Shown: piece after piece, positions 8,417 through 17,682 of the stretch | Position numbering within the stretch: the stretch's first letter is position 1 | Layout of the letters: each line of letters starts with the position of its first letter | Source: an uncultured Parabacteroides sp. | Lineage (GTDB): Bacteria; Bacteroidota; Bacteroidia; Bacteroidales; Tannerellaceae | Direction: 5' to 3' | Length of the DNA stretch: 64,000 nucleotides | NCBI GenBank assembly: GCA_949289155.1 | Contig: CASEMX010000018.1 | Span: forward strand, 1-64,000 | Program-made: the position numbers and the translations under genes | Notes under the pieces: generated by a model | Databases searched by the model: none | Told to the model about the DNA's origin: nothing | The model's input: the letters and a program-made list of their open reading frames with translations, nothing else

Positions 8417-9304
8417 ATGGAATATAAATTATTAGACGGTAAGGCCACTGCTGCGCAGATGAAGCAGGAGATGGCGGAAGAGGTCGCTCAGATTAAGGCG
8501 GCGGGTGGCAAGGTCCCCCATCTGGCGGCTATTTTGGTGGGACATGACGGCGGGAGCGAGACCTACGTCGCCAGCAAAGTGAAGACGTGTGGCGAGATTG
8601 GGTTTAAATCAACGCTCATCCGTTATGAAGCAGACGTTACCGAAGAGGAGCTGCTGCGCAAGGTGCATGAATTGAACGAGGACGACGACGTGGACGGATT
8701 CATTGTCCAGTTGCCGCTGCCGAAGCATATCTCTGAACAGAAAATTATCGAGGCCATCGATTACCGCAAGGACGTGGACGGCTTCCACCCGATTAACGTC
8801 GGGCGCATGTCCATCGGTCTGCCCTGCTTCGTGTCGGCTACTCCGGCAGGTATCCTTGAGCTGTTGAAACGCTATCACATCGAGACGCAAGGCAAGCACT
8901 GCGTCGTGCTGGGCCGCAGCAACATTGTCGGCAAGCCGATGGCTTCGCTGATGATGCAAAAGGCCTATCCGGGCGACTGCACCGTTACGGTGTGCCATAG
9001 CCGTTCGAAGAATCTGAAGGAGATGTGCCTGCAGGCAGACATTATCATCGTGGCGCTGGGCGTGCCGGAGTTCCTGAAGGGCGATATGGTGAAAGAGGGG
9101 GCTGTCGTGGTTGATGTCGGCACGACGCGCGTACCGGACGCGACCCGCAAGAGCGGCTTCCGGCTTTCGGGCGATGTGAAGTTCGACGAGGTGGCTCCGA
9201 AATGCTCCTATATCAGTCCGGTCCCGGGCGGCGTGGGTCCGATGACCATCATTTCCTTGATGCGGAATACCCTGCTCGCGGGCAAAAAGGCAATTTATAA
9301 ATAA
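8417..9304 (+). CDS. folD: Bifunctional methylene-THF dehydrogenase / methenyl-THF cyclohydrolase
   Basis: FolD interconverts 5,10-methylene-, methenyl- and 10-formyl-tetrahydrofolate with NADP(H), supplying one-carbon units for purines and formyl-Met-tRNA; it also connects to the glycine cleavage system whose P protein is encoded upstream. The 295-residue length is standard. Family motifs are the catalytic [14 protein letters not shown] near residue 50, [13 protein letters not shown], the dinucleotide-binding [17 protein letters not shown], and the C-terminal [10 protein letters not shown] short hairpin GGCTC-gaaa-GAGCC follows the stop. Confidence 0.98.
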   Translation: MEYKLLDGKATAAQMKQEMAEEVAQIKAAGGKVPHLAAILVGHDGGSETYVASKVKTCGEIGFKSTLIRYEADVTEEELLRKVHELNEDDDVDGFIVQLPLPKHISEQKIIEAIDYRKDVDGFHPINVGRMSIGLPCFVSATPAGILELLKRYHIETQGKHCVVLGRSNIVGKPMASLMMQKAYPGDCTVTVCHSRSKNLKEMCLQADIIIVALGVPEFLKGDMVKEGAVVVDVGTTRVPDATRKSGFRLSGDVKFDEVAPKCSYISPVPGGVGPMTIISLMRNTLLAGKKAIYK

Positions 9305-9326
9305 AGGAAAGGCTCGAAAGAGCCGG

Positions 9327-9507
9327 CAACACGTGTTGCCGACCTTCCGGAAGCCCGCGAGACGTGCCAACACGTGTTGGGAGCACTTCCGGAGGCTCGG
9401 GAGACGTGCCAACACGTGTTGGGAGCATTTCCGGAGACTCGGGAGACGTGCCAACACGTGTTGGGAGCATTTCCGGAGGCTCGGGAGACGTGCCAACACG
9501 TGTTGGC
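9327..9507. repeat. Repeat island R2: 42-bp units with a CAACACGTGTTG palindrome
   Basis: The 12-bp palindrome CAACACGTGTTG starts at 9327, 9368, 9410, 9452 and 9494 (spacing 41, 42, 42, 42). In most copies it extends to the 14-bp CCAACACGTGTTGG. The 28-30 bases between palindromes are nearly identical and contain a second dyad around TTCCGGA flanked by GAGC and GGCTC. The island ends 38 bp before the first DUF3667 gene. It is the same family as R5, in the opposite orientation. Confidence 0.95.
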
Positions 9508-9545
9508 TTAAAAATGAGATAGATACCTGACTTAAAAAAGTATAT

Positions 9546-10769
9546 ATGAAAAACAATGTACTTCTTTCTTATCTGCGGAAACGGAAGGAGCAATGGGCGC
9601 GGCACATCGAATACCGCCGCCTGAAGCGTATCCGCCGCAAAAAGACACCCTCTTATTCCTATTGCAAGAATTGCGGAACCAAACTGGACGGGATGTATTG
9701 CTACCAATGCGGCCAGTACGCCCTCGACATCGAACAACCCTTCTGGAAATACATCCGGCAATACTTCGAGAACGTCTATCAGTTTGATGGCAAAGTCTGG
9801 CAGACGCTCTACCTGCTCTTCCGCAAGCCCGGCTTCCTGACGAATGAGTTCAACGCCGGAAAAATCAGTTCCTACGTCCATCCGCTGCGGCTCTTCATGT
9901 TCATCTCCGCCGTATTCTTCCTTTTTTTCTTCGCATTAGTGCCGAGCGACCCGAACAAAATGGGTATTACGGTGACCAACGGCGACGGGCGGTTCACCTA
10001 TGTGCAGACAGAGTACGGGACGATGAACGTCCCGATGGTGCAAGATGCCATCGACTATTGGTACGAAGGATTAACCGACGAAGAGCGCATGGCGGCGCCG
10101 GACACGACCCTCTGGATTTGCGGGGAAAAAGTAGCGAAGAGAGAATTGAAAACCATTGCCCAATGGAAGGAATCGCCCTACGGAGACACGCTGCGCGGTG
10201 AAGTGCCGAAGGTCCTATTGGAAAAACATTACCTCTTGCCGATACACGCGGGCGACACGGTCTATGCCTTGTCATCAGACACGACTTACTTCAAGGTGAT
10301 AGCCGATGAGGTGGAGGCGTTGAAAGTGGAGAACACAATGAACTGGGGCGCGTTCACGTCGTGGTACTCCTCGTGGCTGCCGATTATCCTGCTGTTGCTG
10401 ATTCCGGTCTTCGCGCTGCTCTTGAAGCTCTTTTTCTGGAACGAGAAGATGCACTACATGAAGCATTACGCCTTCGCACTGCACCTCCATTCGGTCATGC
10501 TGCTGGCGGTATCCGTCGTATTGCTTTGGTTCTACTTCGTATCGACTGACTTTGCCGCCGAGATAGCGCAATGCATGGGGCTGCTGCTCCTTCTTTACCT
10601 CATTATCGCGGCACACCGCGTCTATACGCATAACAATTGGATAGCAGGGACGCTCAAATCCGTCGTGCTATACCTTATATATATGGTAATCCTGTTTGCC
10701 GTATTCATCGGAACGCTGCTTTGGGTAGCCGTGCAGGTGTTCGGAGTCGATATTAGCGAGTATTTATAA
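9546..10769 (+). CDS. DUF3667 zinc-ribbon membrane protein, copy 1
   Basis: This 407-residue protein opens with a basic segment (EYRRLKRIRRKK), then a C-x2-C...C-x2-C zinc ribbon (YCKNCGTKL, CYQCGQYAL, residues 38-60) and the DUF3667 core (EQPFWKYIRQYFENVYQFDGKVWQTL, LYLLFRKPGFLTNEF). Hydrophobic helices follow near residues 118-138, with three or four more in the last third; a polar, probably extracytoplasmic, loop lies between. The function is unknown. It is followed 16 bp later by a paralogue, so the two probably form an operon and perhaps a heteromeric complex. Repeat island R2 occupies the region where its promoter would be expected. Confidence 0.88.
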   Translation: MKNNVLLSYLRKRKEQWARHIEYRRLKRIRRKKTPSYSYCKNCGTKLDGMYCYQCGQYALDIEQPFWKYIRQYFENVYQFDGKVWQTLYLLFRKPGFLTNEFNAGKISSYVHPLRLFMFISAVFFLFFFALVPSDPNKMGITVTNGDGRFTYVQTEYGTMNVPMVQDAIDYWYEGLTDEERMAAPDTTLWICGEKVAKRELKTIAQWKESPYGDTLRGEVPKVLLEKHYLLPIHAGDTVYALSSDTTYFKVIADEVEALKVENTMNWGAFTSWYSSWLPIILLLLIPVFALLLKLFFWNEKMHYMKHYAFALHLHSVMLLAVSVVLLWFYFVSTDFAAEIAQCMGLLLLLYLIIAAHRVYTHNNWIAGTLKSVVLYLIYMVILFAVFIGTLLWVAVQVFGVDISEYL

Positions 10770-10785
10770 AGGAGGAGGAACGGTT

Positions 10786-11940
10786 ATGTTGAACAATTGG
10801 AAAGAAATATTACAGAAACGCCGGGAAAAGCTCTCCCGGCAGATTGAATACCGCCGCCTGAAGCGTATCCGCCGCAAACAGACGCCGGCTTATACCTACT
10901 GCAAGAATTGCGGACGCAAACTAAAGGGCATGTATTGCTCGCAATGCGGACAATATGCGCTCGACATCGAGCAGCCCTTCTGGAAATACATGCTGCAATA
11001 TATCGAAAACGTTTACCAGTTCGACACGAAGGTCTGGAACACGCTCTACCTGCTTTTCCGGAAGCCCGGCTTCCTGACGCGCGAATTCAACGCGGGGAAG
11101 ATTAATTCCTACGTGCATCCGATGCGCCTCTTCATGTTCATTTCGTGCCTTTTCTTTCTCTTTACCTTCTCGCAAGCGCCGAGCAGCGTGAAAAGTGCGG
11201 AAGGAAGCATTGAAGATTGGACTCTGTTGGCCGATGAGCCGGAAGAAAATGGGTATGGCGAATTGATTTCCCTCTCCGGAATGAAAGATACTACCATCTG
11301 GTGCATTACCGACACGGCGTTACTCCTCAAGAACTACCAGAGCATGGTCCGGGTCCTGCCTTCGCCCTATCAGGATACGGCGCGGGTGCAGATGCTCAAG
11401 GGGCTGTTTAAAAGTAGCTTCTCAAAATGGAATGGCTCCGACTCGATATATGTCAGTATGGTCGATACTGTCCATTTGGAACAGGGAAGCCCGCTCTTAG
11501 CGAGGAAACACCTCCGCGAGATGCAGCAGGAGAACAAATACAGCCAGCTCCTGTCGTGGTACTCCTTCTATTGGCCCATCATCGTCCTGCTGATGATACC
11601 GGTCTTTGCTTTCATGCTGAAGCTGCTTTTCCGGAAAGACAGGATGGTCTATATGCACCACTTGGTATTTGCACTGCATGTCCATTCGGTGTTGTTGTTG
11701 CTTTTGGCGGTAGGTATCGTCTGGACGCTCTGGGTGAATTTCCATACTGCGGATATGTGGAGCCTCTTAGGGATTTACTTCCTGCTCTACACCACATGGG
11801 CGGTCCGCCGTGTCTATGTACGCAACCATTGGATAAAGGCAGCCGTGAAGACGTTGTTGCTTTACGCCGGCTATTTGTTGGTACTGGGGATTGTGTTTGT
11901 TTGCACGCTTTTGTGGGTCACTACAAATGTCATATCGTAA
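10786..11940 (+). CDS. DUF3667 zinc-ribbon membrane protein, copy 2
   Basis: This 384-residue paralogue of the preceding gene has the same order: a basic N-terminus, zinc ribbon (YCKNCGRKL, CSQCGQYAL), DUF3667 core and several membrane helices. The first 135 residues are very similar between the two copies, while the polar loop in the middle has diverged almost completely, which suggests different extracytoplasmic partners. A strong purine-rich ribosome site (AAGGAGGAGG) precedes the start, unusual for this phylum. The role is unknown. Confidence 0.88.
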   Translation: MLNNWKEILQKRREKLSRQIEYRRLKRIRRKQTPAYTYCKNCGRKLKGMYCSQCGQYALDIEQPFWKYMLQYIENVYQFDTKVWNTLYLLFRKPGFLTREFNAGKINSYVHPMRLFMFISCLFFLFTFSQAPSSVKSAEGSIEDWTLLADEPEENGYGELISLSGMKDTTIWCITDTALLLKNYQSMVRVLPSPYQDTARVQMLKGLFKSSFSKWNGSDSIYVSMVDTVHLEQGSPLLARKHLREMQQENKYSQLLSWYSFYWPIIVLLMIPVFAFMLKLLFRKDRMVYMHHLVFALHVHSVLLLLLAVGIVWTLWVNFHTADMWSLLGIYFLLYTTWAVRRVYVRNHWIKAAVKTLLLYAGYLLVLGIVFVCTLLWVTTNVIS

Positions 11941-11956
11941 AAAAGTAAACAAAATA

Positions 11957-11987
11957 TTTGCAGAATAGAAAATAATCTCTACCTTTG
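11957..11987 (+). promoter_or_regulatory. Promoter of the tRNA-His pair (TTTG-N19-TACCTTTG)
   Basis: A -33 TTTG (11957-11960) and a -7 TACCTTTG (11980-11987) are separated by 19 bp, the canonical Bacteroidetes arrangement. This is the best complete promoter in the window. It lies about 38 bp upstream of the first tRNA. Confidence 0.8.
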
Positions 11988-12025
11988 CACCGTCTTAAAG
12001 GAAACGACTCCTGAAGACGGATATG

Positions 12026-12099
12026 GTGAATGTAGCTCAGTTGGTTAGAGCATTGGATTGTGGTTCCAAGGGTCGTGGGTTCGAGCCCCATCTTTCACC
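12026..12099 (+). tRNA. tRNA-His (GTG anticodon), copy 1
   Basis: The cloverleaf shows a D arm AGCTCAGTTGGTTAGAGC, an anticodon arm TTGGATTGTGGTTCCAA with GTG, and a T arm GTGGGTTCGAGCCCCAT. The extra G at -1 faces a C discriminator, the identity pair for HisRS. The acceptor stem has one T-T mismatch at position 6. CCA is not encoded. Confidence 0.95.
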
Positions 12100-12119
12100 C
12101 AGCAAAGGAAAGAAACATG

Positions 12120-12193
12120 GTGAATGTAGCTCAGTTGGTTAGAGCATTGGATTGTGGTTCCAAGGGTCGTGGGTTCGAGCCCCATCTTTCACC
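12120..12193 (+). tRNA. tRNA-His (GTG anticodon), copy 2
   Basis: It is identical in sequence to copy 1, offset by 94 bp, including the T-T mismatch in the acceptor stem and the G-1/C73 pair. The two were evidently produced by recent tandem duplication or are kept identical by gene conversion, and are expected in one transcript. Confidence 0.95.
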
Positions 12194-12198
12194 CGGTA

Positions 12199-12236
12199 TG
12201 AAGAGGGATTCCTGACAAGGAGTTCCTCTTTTTTTA
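12199..12236 (+). terminator. Terminator of the tRNA-His transcript
   Basis: AAGAGGGATTCCT pairs imperfectly with AGGAGTTCCTCTT and is followed by TTTTTTT. It lies directly after the second tRNA. Confidence 0.75.
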
Positions 12237-12405
12237 TGCTTATTCTTGTTTCGGAGGAAAATATAGCGGTACATTGGAAAATCTATACCGGTAAAATTTT
12301 CGAAAATAGCCGGTAAAATCGGAAATCTATGCCGGTAAATCCGCATCCCTTCCTATTTTTTGTGTCATTATAGCAGAACTCGTTTATATTCCCAGATATT
12401 TTTTA

Positions 12406-12413
12406 TATTTTTG
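12406..12413 (+). promoter_or_regulatory. Bacteroides-type -7 element TATTTTTG (lysS)
   Basis: A TAnnTTTG match lies 29 bp upstream of the lysS start. Confidence 0.55.
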
Positions 12414-12442
12414 CGCTGTATTATACAAATGATAATAGTGCA

Positions 12443-14173
12443 ATGAATCTATTAGAACTGAGCGAACAGGAAATAATCAGACGCAACAGCTTGGCGCAGT
12501 TGCGAGAAATGGGGATAGAGCCGTATCCCGCAGCTGAATATGTAACAAACGCATTTTCAAAAGAGATAAAAGAAAATTTCAAGGATGATGCTGAACCGCG
12601 TAAAGTCAGCATTGCCGGACGAATCATGAGCCGCCGTATCATGGGAAAGGCCTCCTTCATGGAGTTGCAGGATTCAGAAGGCAGAATACAGGTTTATATC
12701 TCCCGCGATGATATTTGTCCGGACGAAAACAAGGACCTATATAATATTGTATTCAAGAAACTGTTGGATATAGGCGATATCGTAGGTGTACGAGGCTACG
12801 TTTTCCGTACTCAAATGGGCGAAATCTCGGTACATGCGCAGGAGTTGACCGTTTTATCTAAGTCGTTGCGTCCTTTGCCTATTGTAAAATACAAAGATGG
12901 CGTGGCCTATGATGGATTCAATGACCCGGAATTGCGTTATCGCCAACGTTATGTGGATTTGATTGTGAACGATGGCGTAAAAGATATCTTCTTGAAACGC
13001 GCCAAAGTGGTAAAAACGATGCGCCGCGTATTGGATGACGCCGGATATACCGAGGTGGAAACGCCGACTTTGCAGTCGATTCCGGGCGGAGCCAGTGCGC
13101 GTCCGTTTATTACGCATTTCAATGCCTTGGATATTGACATGTATATGCGTATCGCTACGGAGCTTTATTTGAAACGCTTGATTGTAGGCGGTTTCGAAGG
13201 CGTATATGAAATCGGAAAGAACTTCCGGAATGAAGGAATGGACCGTAATCATAATCCGGAATTTACTTGTATGGAATTGTATGTCCAATATAAGGATTAT
13301 AACTGGATGATGTCTTTCACCGAGAAACTGCTGGAAGAAATCTGTATTGCAGTAAATGGTACGAGCGAAACGGTCGTAGATGGAAAGACAATCAGCTTCA
13401 AAGCGCCTTATCGCCGCCTGCCTATCCTCGAAGCCATTAAAGAGAAAACCGGATACGATTTGGAGGGCATGGACGAAGCCCAGATACGCGAAGTATGCAA
13501 GAAATTGAACTTGGAAATCGACGATACGATGGGTAAAGGCAAGCTCATCGACGAAATATTCGGTGAGTTCTGCGAAGGAACGTTTATCCAGCCGACATTC
13601 ATCATCGATTATCCGGTAGAGATGTCTCCGTTGACCAAGATGCACCGCAGCAAGCCGGGCTTGACCGAACGTTTCGAGCTGATGGTGAACGGAAAGGAAT
13701 TGGCGAATGCTTATTCCGAGTTGAATGACCCGATTGACCAAGAAGCCCGCTTTAAAGAACAGATGCGCTTAGCTGATAAGGGGGATGACGAAGCGATGAT
13801 TATCGACCAAGATTTCATGCGTGCATTGGAATATGGCATGCCTCCGACCAGCGGTATCGGAATCGGTATCGACCGTTTGGTGATGTTGATGACGGGTCAG
13901 ACTACTATTCAGGAAGTTTTGTTCTTCCCGCAAATGCGTCCGGAAAAGACAGTCAAGAAAGATGCTGCAGAGAAATATATAGCTGTTGGCGTGGAGAAGG
14001 ACTGGGTTCCGGCATTACAGAAAGCTGGTTATGTTACGGTAGATACTTTGAAAGAAGCAAATCCGAATAAAGTAAGACAGGAATTATGCGAGCTCAATAA
14101 AAAGTATAAGCTGGGATTGGAAAATCCATCTGCTGAGCAAATAGCGGAATGGATAGCCAATGCTGCCAAATAA
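12443..14173 (+). CDS. lysS: Lysyl-tRNA synthetase, class II
   Basis: This enzyme charges tRNA-Lys with lysine using ATP. The 576 residues include an N-terminal OB-fold anticodon-binding domain (about 57-150, [19 protein letters not shown]) and the class II catalytic core with motif 2 ([20 protein letters not shown]) and motif 3 ([13 protein letters not shown]). A C-terminal extension of about 60 residues after motif 3 resembles a small helical domain, seen in Bacteroidetes LysRS proteins and longer than in E. coli. It is followed 15 bp later by gpsA and then pgi, suggesting cotranscription. Confidence 0.97.
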   Translation: MNLLELSEQEIIRRNSLAQLREMGIEPYPAAEYVTNAFSKEIKENFKDDAEPRKVSIAGRIMSRRIMGKASFMELQDSEGRIQVYISRDDICPDENKDLYNIVFKKLLDIGDIVGVRGYVFRTQMGEISVHAQELTVLSKSLRPLPIVKYKDGVAYDGFNDPELRYRQRYVDLIVNDGVKDIFLKRAKVVKTMRRVLDDAGYTEVETPTLQSIPGGASARPFITHFNALDIDMYMRIATELYLKRLIVGGFEGVYEIGKNFRNEGMDRNHNPEFTCMELYVQYKDYNWMMSFTEKLLEEICIAVNGTSETVVDGKTISFKAPYRRLPILEAIKEKTGYDLEGMDEAQIREVCKKLNLEIDDTMGKGKLIDEIFGEFCEGTFIQPTFIIDYPVEMSPLTKMHRSKPGLTERFELMVNGKELANAYSELNDPIDQEARFKEQMRLADKGDDEAMIIDQDFMRALEYGMPPTSGIGIGIDRLVMLMTGQTTIQEVLFFPQMRPEKTVKKDAAEKYIAVGVEKDWVPALQKAGYVTVDTLKEANPNKVRQELCELNKKYKLGLENPSAEQIAEWIANAAK

Positions 14174-14188
14174 AAACCATAGAAAGAC

Positions 14189-15184
14189 ATGAATTTGCCT
14201 GGAAAAATTGCAATAATGGGAGGCGGTAGCTGGGCTACCGCTTTAGCCAAAATTGTACTTTCGACACAAGATAAGATTAATTGGTATATGCGCCGCGAAG
14301 ACCAGATTCAGGATTTTAAAATGAGCGGGCATAATCCAAGCTATTTGTCGGCAGTGGAATTCGATATCGACCGTATCTGTTTTTATTCGGATATCAACAG
14401 GGCGATAGAGGATTCGGATACGCTGATTTTCGCTACGCCATCACCATTTCTCAAACATCATTTGAATAAAGTGAAGACGTCGCTTCACGACAAATTTATT
14501 ATCTCGGCAATAAAAGGCATTGTCCCTGACGAAAATATGCCGATAGCCGATTACTTCGCAGAATATTATAATGTACCGATTGATAATATCGCCGTCATAG
14601 GCGGTCCTTGCCATGCGGAAGAGATTGCCTTGGAGCGTCTTTCCTATATCACATTGGCTTGTTCGGATATAGAGAAGGCAAAACAGCTTTCGCCGATATT
14701 CCGGAACCATTATCTGAGGAATTATTGCTGCAAAGACGTGATAGGAATAGAATATGCGTCGGTATTGAAGAATGTGTATGCAATTGTAGCGGGCATTTGT
14801 CATGGAATGAAGTATGGAGATAACTTCTTGGCGGTCTTTATCTGCAATGCCATTGAGGAGATGCGCAATTTCCTTTATGCTGTTCATGGATTGGACCGCG
14901 ACATTACAGATTCTGTTTATTTGGGCGACTTACTGGTAACGGCTTATTCCCGTTTTAGCCGGAACCGCACTTTCGGAACAATGATTGGAAAAGGCTATTC
15001 CGTGAAGACTGCCCAATTGGAAATGGAGATGATTGCCGAAGGATACTACGGAACGAAATGTATTCACGAAATAAATGAAAAGTATAAGGTTGATATGCCG
15101 ATATTGAATACGTTGTATGCGATTTTGTATGAGCGTAAGTCGCCGGTGACGGAGATTCGGCAGTTAACGAAATTATTTAAATAA
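14189..15184 (+). CDS. gpsA: NAD(P)H-dependent glycerol-3-phosphate dehydrogenase
   Basis: GpsA reduces dihydroxyacetone phosphate to sn-glycerol 3-phosphate, the backbone for phospholipid synthesis. At 331 residues it carries the N-terminal dinucleotide-binding motif GGGSWATALAKIV, the catalytic-domain lysines in SAIKGIVPDENMP and GPCHAEE, and the C-terminal GLDRDITDSVYLGDLLVTAYSRFSRNRTFG typical of the family. It is cytoplasmic and lies 15 bp after lysS and 15 bp before pgi. Confidence 0.96.
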   Translation: MNLPGKIAIMGGGSWATALAKIVLSTQDKINWYMRREDQIQDFKMSGHNPSYLSAVEFDIDRICFYSDINRAIEDSDTLIFATPSPFLKHHLNKVKTSLHDKFIISAIKGIVPDENMPIADYFAEYYNVPIDNIAVIGGPCHAEEIALERLSYITLACSDIEKAKQLSPIFRNHYLRNYCCKDVIGIEYASVLKNVYAIVAGICHGMKYGDNFLAVFICNAIEEMRNFLYAVHGLDRDITDSVYLGDLLVTAYSRFSRNRTFGTMIGKGYSVKTAQLEMEMIAEGYYGTKCIHEINEKYKVDMPILNTLYAILYERKSPVTEIRQLTKLFK

Positions 15185-15199
15185 ACCGATATTTGCTTT

Positions 15200-16546
15200 A
15201 TGGAAAACATTCATTTGAACATTGAAAAGGCATTTGGTTTTGTTTCTAAGGAACAAGTATATGCTCAAGAGACAAAAGCCAATGAATGTATGGCTACCTT
15301 GCATCAAGGTACAGGGGCCGGTAATGATTTTTTGGGTTGGCTGCATTTGCCGTCTTCTATTACCGATGCGGAATTGACAGAAATAGAAAATACGGCTGAG
15401 GTACTGCGCTCGAAATGCGAAATTGTCGTCGCTATTGGTATTGGCGGCAGTTATTTAGGTACTCGTGCCGTAGTAGAAGCCATGAACAATAGCTTCGATT
15501 GGTTACATACGGCAGACCGTAAGAATCCGATTTTGCTTTATGCCGGTCATAATATTGGCGAAGACTATTTATATGAACTGAGCGAAGTCTTGAAGGGAAA
15601 GCAATTCGGTATCATCAATATTTCCAAGTCCGGAACGACGACTGAGCCGGCTTTGGCTTTCCGTATCTTGAAGAAGCAATTGGAAGATGCCGTAGGCAAA
15701 GAGGAAGCCAAGCACCGCATTGTCGCAATTACGGATGCCAAGAAGGGCGCGTTGCGTACATTGGCTGACCAAGAGGGATACAAGACATTTGTCATTCCGG
15801 ATAATGTAGGCGGTCGTTTCTCTGTGCTTACGCCGGTTGGATTGCTTCCGATTGCTGTGGCTGGAGTGAATATCCGTGAGTTGGTGGCAGGTGCGGTATC
15901 TATGGAGAAAGCTACCGATGAGAGCGTTCCTTTTGCTGAAAATATGGCTTCTATCTATGCGGCTGTACGGAATGAACTGTACAAGAGCGGAAAGAAGATT
16001 GAAATCCTTTGCAACTTCCATCCGAAATTGCACTACATCGCTGAATGGTGGAAGCAATTATACGGCGAAAGCGAAGGAAAAGAGGGCAAGGGCATTTTCC
16101 CGGCTGCCGTAGATTTGACGACCGATTTGCATTCGATGGGCCAATGGATTCAGGAAGGCGAGCGTACCATCTTTGAGACGGTTATCTCGGTAGCTAACCC
16201 GAATCATAACGTGACGGTTCCGACAGATGAAGCGAATCTGGATGGCTTGAATTTCTTGGCTGGAAAGCGTGTGGACGAAGTCAATAAGATGGCGGAATTG
16301 GGTACTCAGTTGGCTCATGTGGACGGTGGCGTTCCGAATTTGAAGATAACGATGCCGGCCGTTACGCCCTATTATATCGGCCAGCTGTTCTACTTCTTCG
16401 AGAAGGCTTGCGGTATCAGCGGATACATGTTGGGTGTAAATCCGTTTAACCAGCCGGGTGTGGAAGCCTACAAGAAGAACATGTTCGCATTGCTGAACAA
16501 ACCGGGCTACGAAAAGGAAAGCGAAGCAATTAAGAGCAGATTGTAA
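15200..16546 (+). CDS. pgi: Glucose-6-phosphate isomerase
   Basis: Pgi interconverts glucose 6-phosphate and fructose 6-phosphate in glycolysis and gluconeogenesis. At 448 residues it is the short bacterial form. The substrate-binding segment [20 protein letters not shown] lies near residues 75-94, the phosphate-binding [17 protein letters not shown] near 140, and the catalytic-glutamate region [28 protein letters not shown] segment ([13 protein letters not shown]) near 275. The sequence is complete, with no sign of transfer. It probably closes the lysS-gpsA-pgi transcript. Confidence 0.97.
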   Translation: MENIHLNIEKAFGFVSKEQVYAQETKANECMATLHQGTGAGNDFLGWLHLPSSITDAELTEIENTAEVLRSKCEIVVAIGIGGSYLGTRAVVEAMNNSFDWLHTADRKNPILLYAGHNIGEDYLYELSEVLKGKQFGIINISKSGTTTEPALAFRILKKQLEDAVGKEEAKHRIVAITDAKKGALRTLADQEGYKTFVIPDNVGGRFSVLTPVGLLPIAVAGVNIRELVAGAVSMEKATDESVPFAENMASIYAAVRNELYKSGKKIEILCNFHPKLHYIAEWWKQLYGESEGKEGKGIFPAAVDLTTDLHSMGQWIQEGERTIFETVISVANPNHNVTVPTDEANLDGLNFLAGKRVDEVNKMAELGTQLAHVDGGVPNLKITMPAVTPYYIGQLFYFFEKACGISGYMLGVNPFNQPGVEAYKKNMFALLNKPGYEKESEAIKSRL

Positions 16547-16555
16547 CGATAATAG

Positions 16556-16638
16556 TAGTTGGTAGTTAGTAGTTAGTAGTTGGTAGGTCGTTGTTTTTAG
16601 CATCTACCCACTCCTAATGTCTAACTACCAATTTTCTT
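16556..16638. repeat. Low-complexity inverted repeat between pgi and the HAD gene
   Basis: TTGGTAGTTAG near 16559-16570 is the exact complement of CTAACTACCAA near 16622-16632. The left arm is extended by further TAGTTAGTAG words. It is of the same general type as the inverted repeat between ffh and folD. Confidence 0.7.
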
Positions 16639-16648
16639 TAAATGCAAT

Positions 16649-17380
16649 ATGAATAAAGAATTAATTCAAAAAGCAATCCGTAAATATGAAGAGAAGGCGG
16701 GAAAGAGGCTGAATCCGAAGGCGGTGCTGTTCGATATGGACGGCGTGCTTTATGATTCGATGCGCTTCCATGCCCGTGCGTGGGGCGAGGTGACGAAGCG
16801 GCATCATATCATTGCTTCGGACGAGGACTTTTATCTGCACGAGGGGCGGACGGGAGCCAGCATTATAAACGTGCTTATCCAACGTACATTCGGACGGGAG
16901 GCGACGGACGAGGAGAAGGTGCATCTCTATGAGGAGAAGGCGGCGCTTTTTAATCGATATAATGATGGCGAACCGATGGCAGGCGCGGCAGATGTCCTGC
17001 GGAAGGTGGGCGAATCCGGACTGCAGCGGCTGGTCGTCACCGGCTCCGGGCAGAAGAGCCTGATAAACAAACTGAACCATACCTACCCGAACTGCTTCTC
17101 GCCGGAGAAGATGGTGACCGCCTTTGACGTGAAACAGGGAAAACCCCATCCGGAGCCTTATCTGATGGGGCTGGCCAAAGCGGGCGTGCAAGCCAACGAA
17201 GCGATTGTTGTGGAAAACGCACCCTTGGGCGTCAAGGCTGGCGTGGCTGCCGGAATCTTTACGATTGCCGTCAACACGGGACCGCTATCCGACGCGATTT
17301 TGCTGCAAGAGGGTGCGAACCTCCTGTTTCCTTCCATGACGGCGTTGGCAGAAAATTGGCATTCTATTATTCAGAAATAG
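16649..17380 (+). CDS. HAD-family hydrolase (beta-phosphoglucomutase-like)
   Basis: This 243-residue haloacid-dehalogenase-type enzyme has motif I FDMDGVLYDS (residues 26-35), motif II VVTGSGQ near 130, the conserved lysine in KQGKPHPEPYLM near 170, and motif III VVENAPLGVKAGVAAG near 190. The helical cap after motif I places it with phosphatases and phosphomutases acting on small sugar phosphates. The substrate cannot be read from the sequence. An N-terminal extension of about 20 residues, longer than usual, precedes motif I. Its location after pgi may hint at sugar phosphate metabolism. Confidence 0.88.
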   Translation: MNKELIQKAIRKYEEKAGKRLNPKAVLFDMDGVLYDSMRFHARAWGEVTKRHHIIASDEDFYLHEGRTGASIINVLIQRTFGREATDEEKVHLYEEKAALFNRYNDGEPMAGAADVLRKVGESGLQRLVVTGSGQKSLINKLNHTYPNCFSPEKMVTAFDVKQGKPHPEPYLMGLAKAGVQANEAIVVENAPLGVKAGVAAGIFTIAVNTGPLSDAILLQEGANLLFPSMTALAENWHSIIQK

Positions 17381-17403
17381 GAGAGGAGCACCGCTTTTTC
17401 TCC

Positions 17404-17600
17404 AGCGGATTGTTCCTCCCGGCGGGAGCGTGTTTCCGCGGTTAGCGGATTGTTCCTCCTGACGGGAGCGCGTTTCCGCGGTTAGCGGATTGTTCCTCCC
17501 GACGGGAGCGCGTTTCCGCTGTTAGCGGATTGTTCCTCCCGACGGGAGCACGTTTCCGCTGTTAGCGGATTGTCCCTCCCGACGGGAGCGCATTTCCGCT
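17404..17600. repeat. Repeat island R3: five 40-bp units of nested inverted repeats
   Basis: Units start at 17404, 17444, 17484, 17524 and 17564, exactly 40 bp apart. Each unit has an outer inverted repeat AGCGGA...TCCGCT and an inner one CTCCCGACGGGAG, so a whole unit can fold into one long interrupted hairpin. It lies in a convergent gap. Because 40 is not a multiple of three, the island cannot encode a uniform peptide repeat. Confidence 0.95.
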
Positions 17601-17613
17601 GGCAATAATAAGC

Positions 17614-17649
17614 AAAAAGGGCAAAATCCGAAGACCTTGCCCTCTTTTT
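17614..17649. terminator. Bidirectional terminator in the convergent gap
   Basis: AAAAAGGGCAA (17614-17624) pairs with TTGCCCTcTTTTT (17637-17649). With A-tracts and T-tracts on both sides it can terminate the TIM-barrel gene from the right (33 bases after its stop) and the HAD transcript from the left. Confidence 0.8.
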
Positions 17650-17682
17650 CCGTTTGAATCCGTAGGGATAATTCCCATTCGT

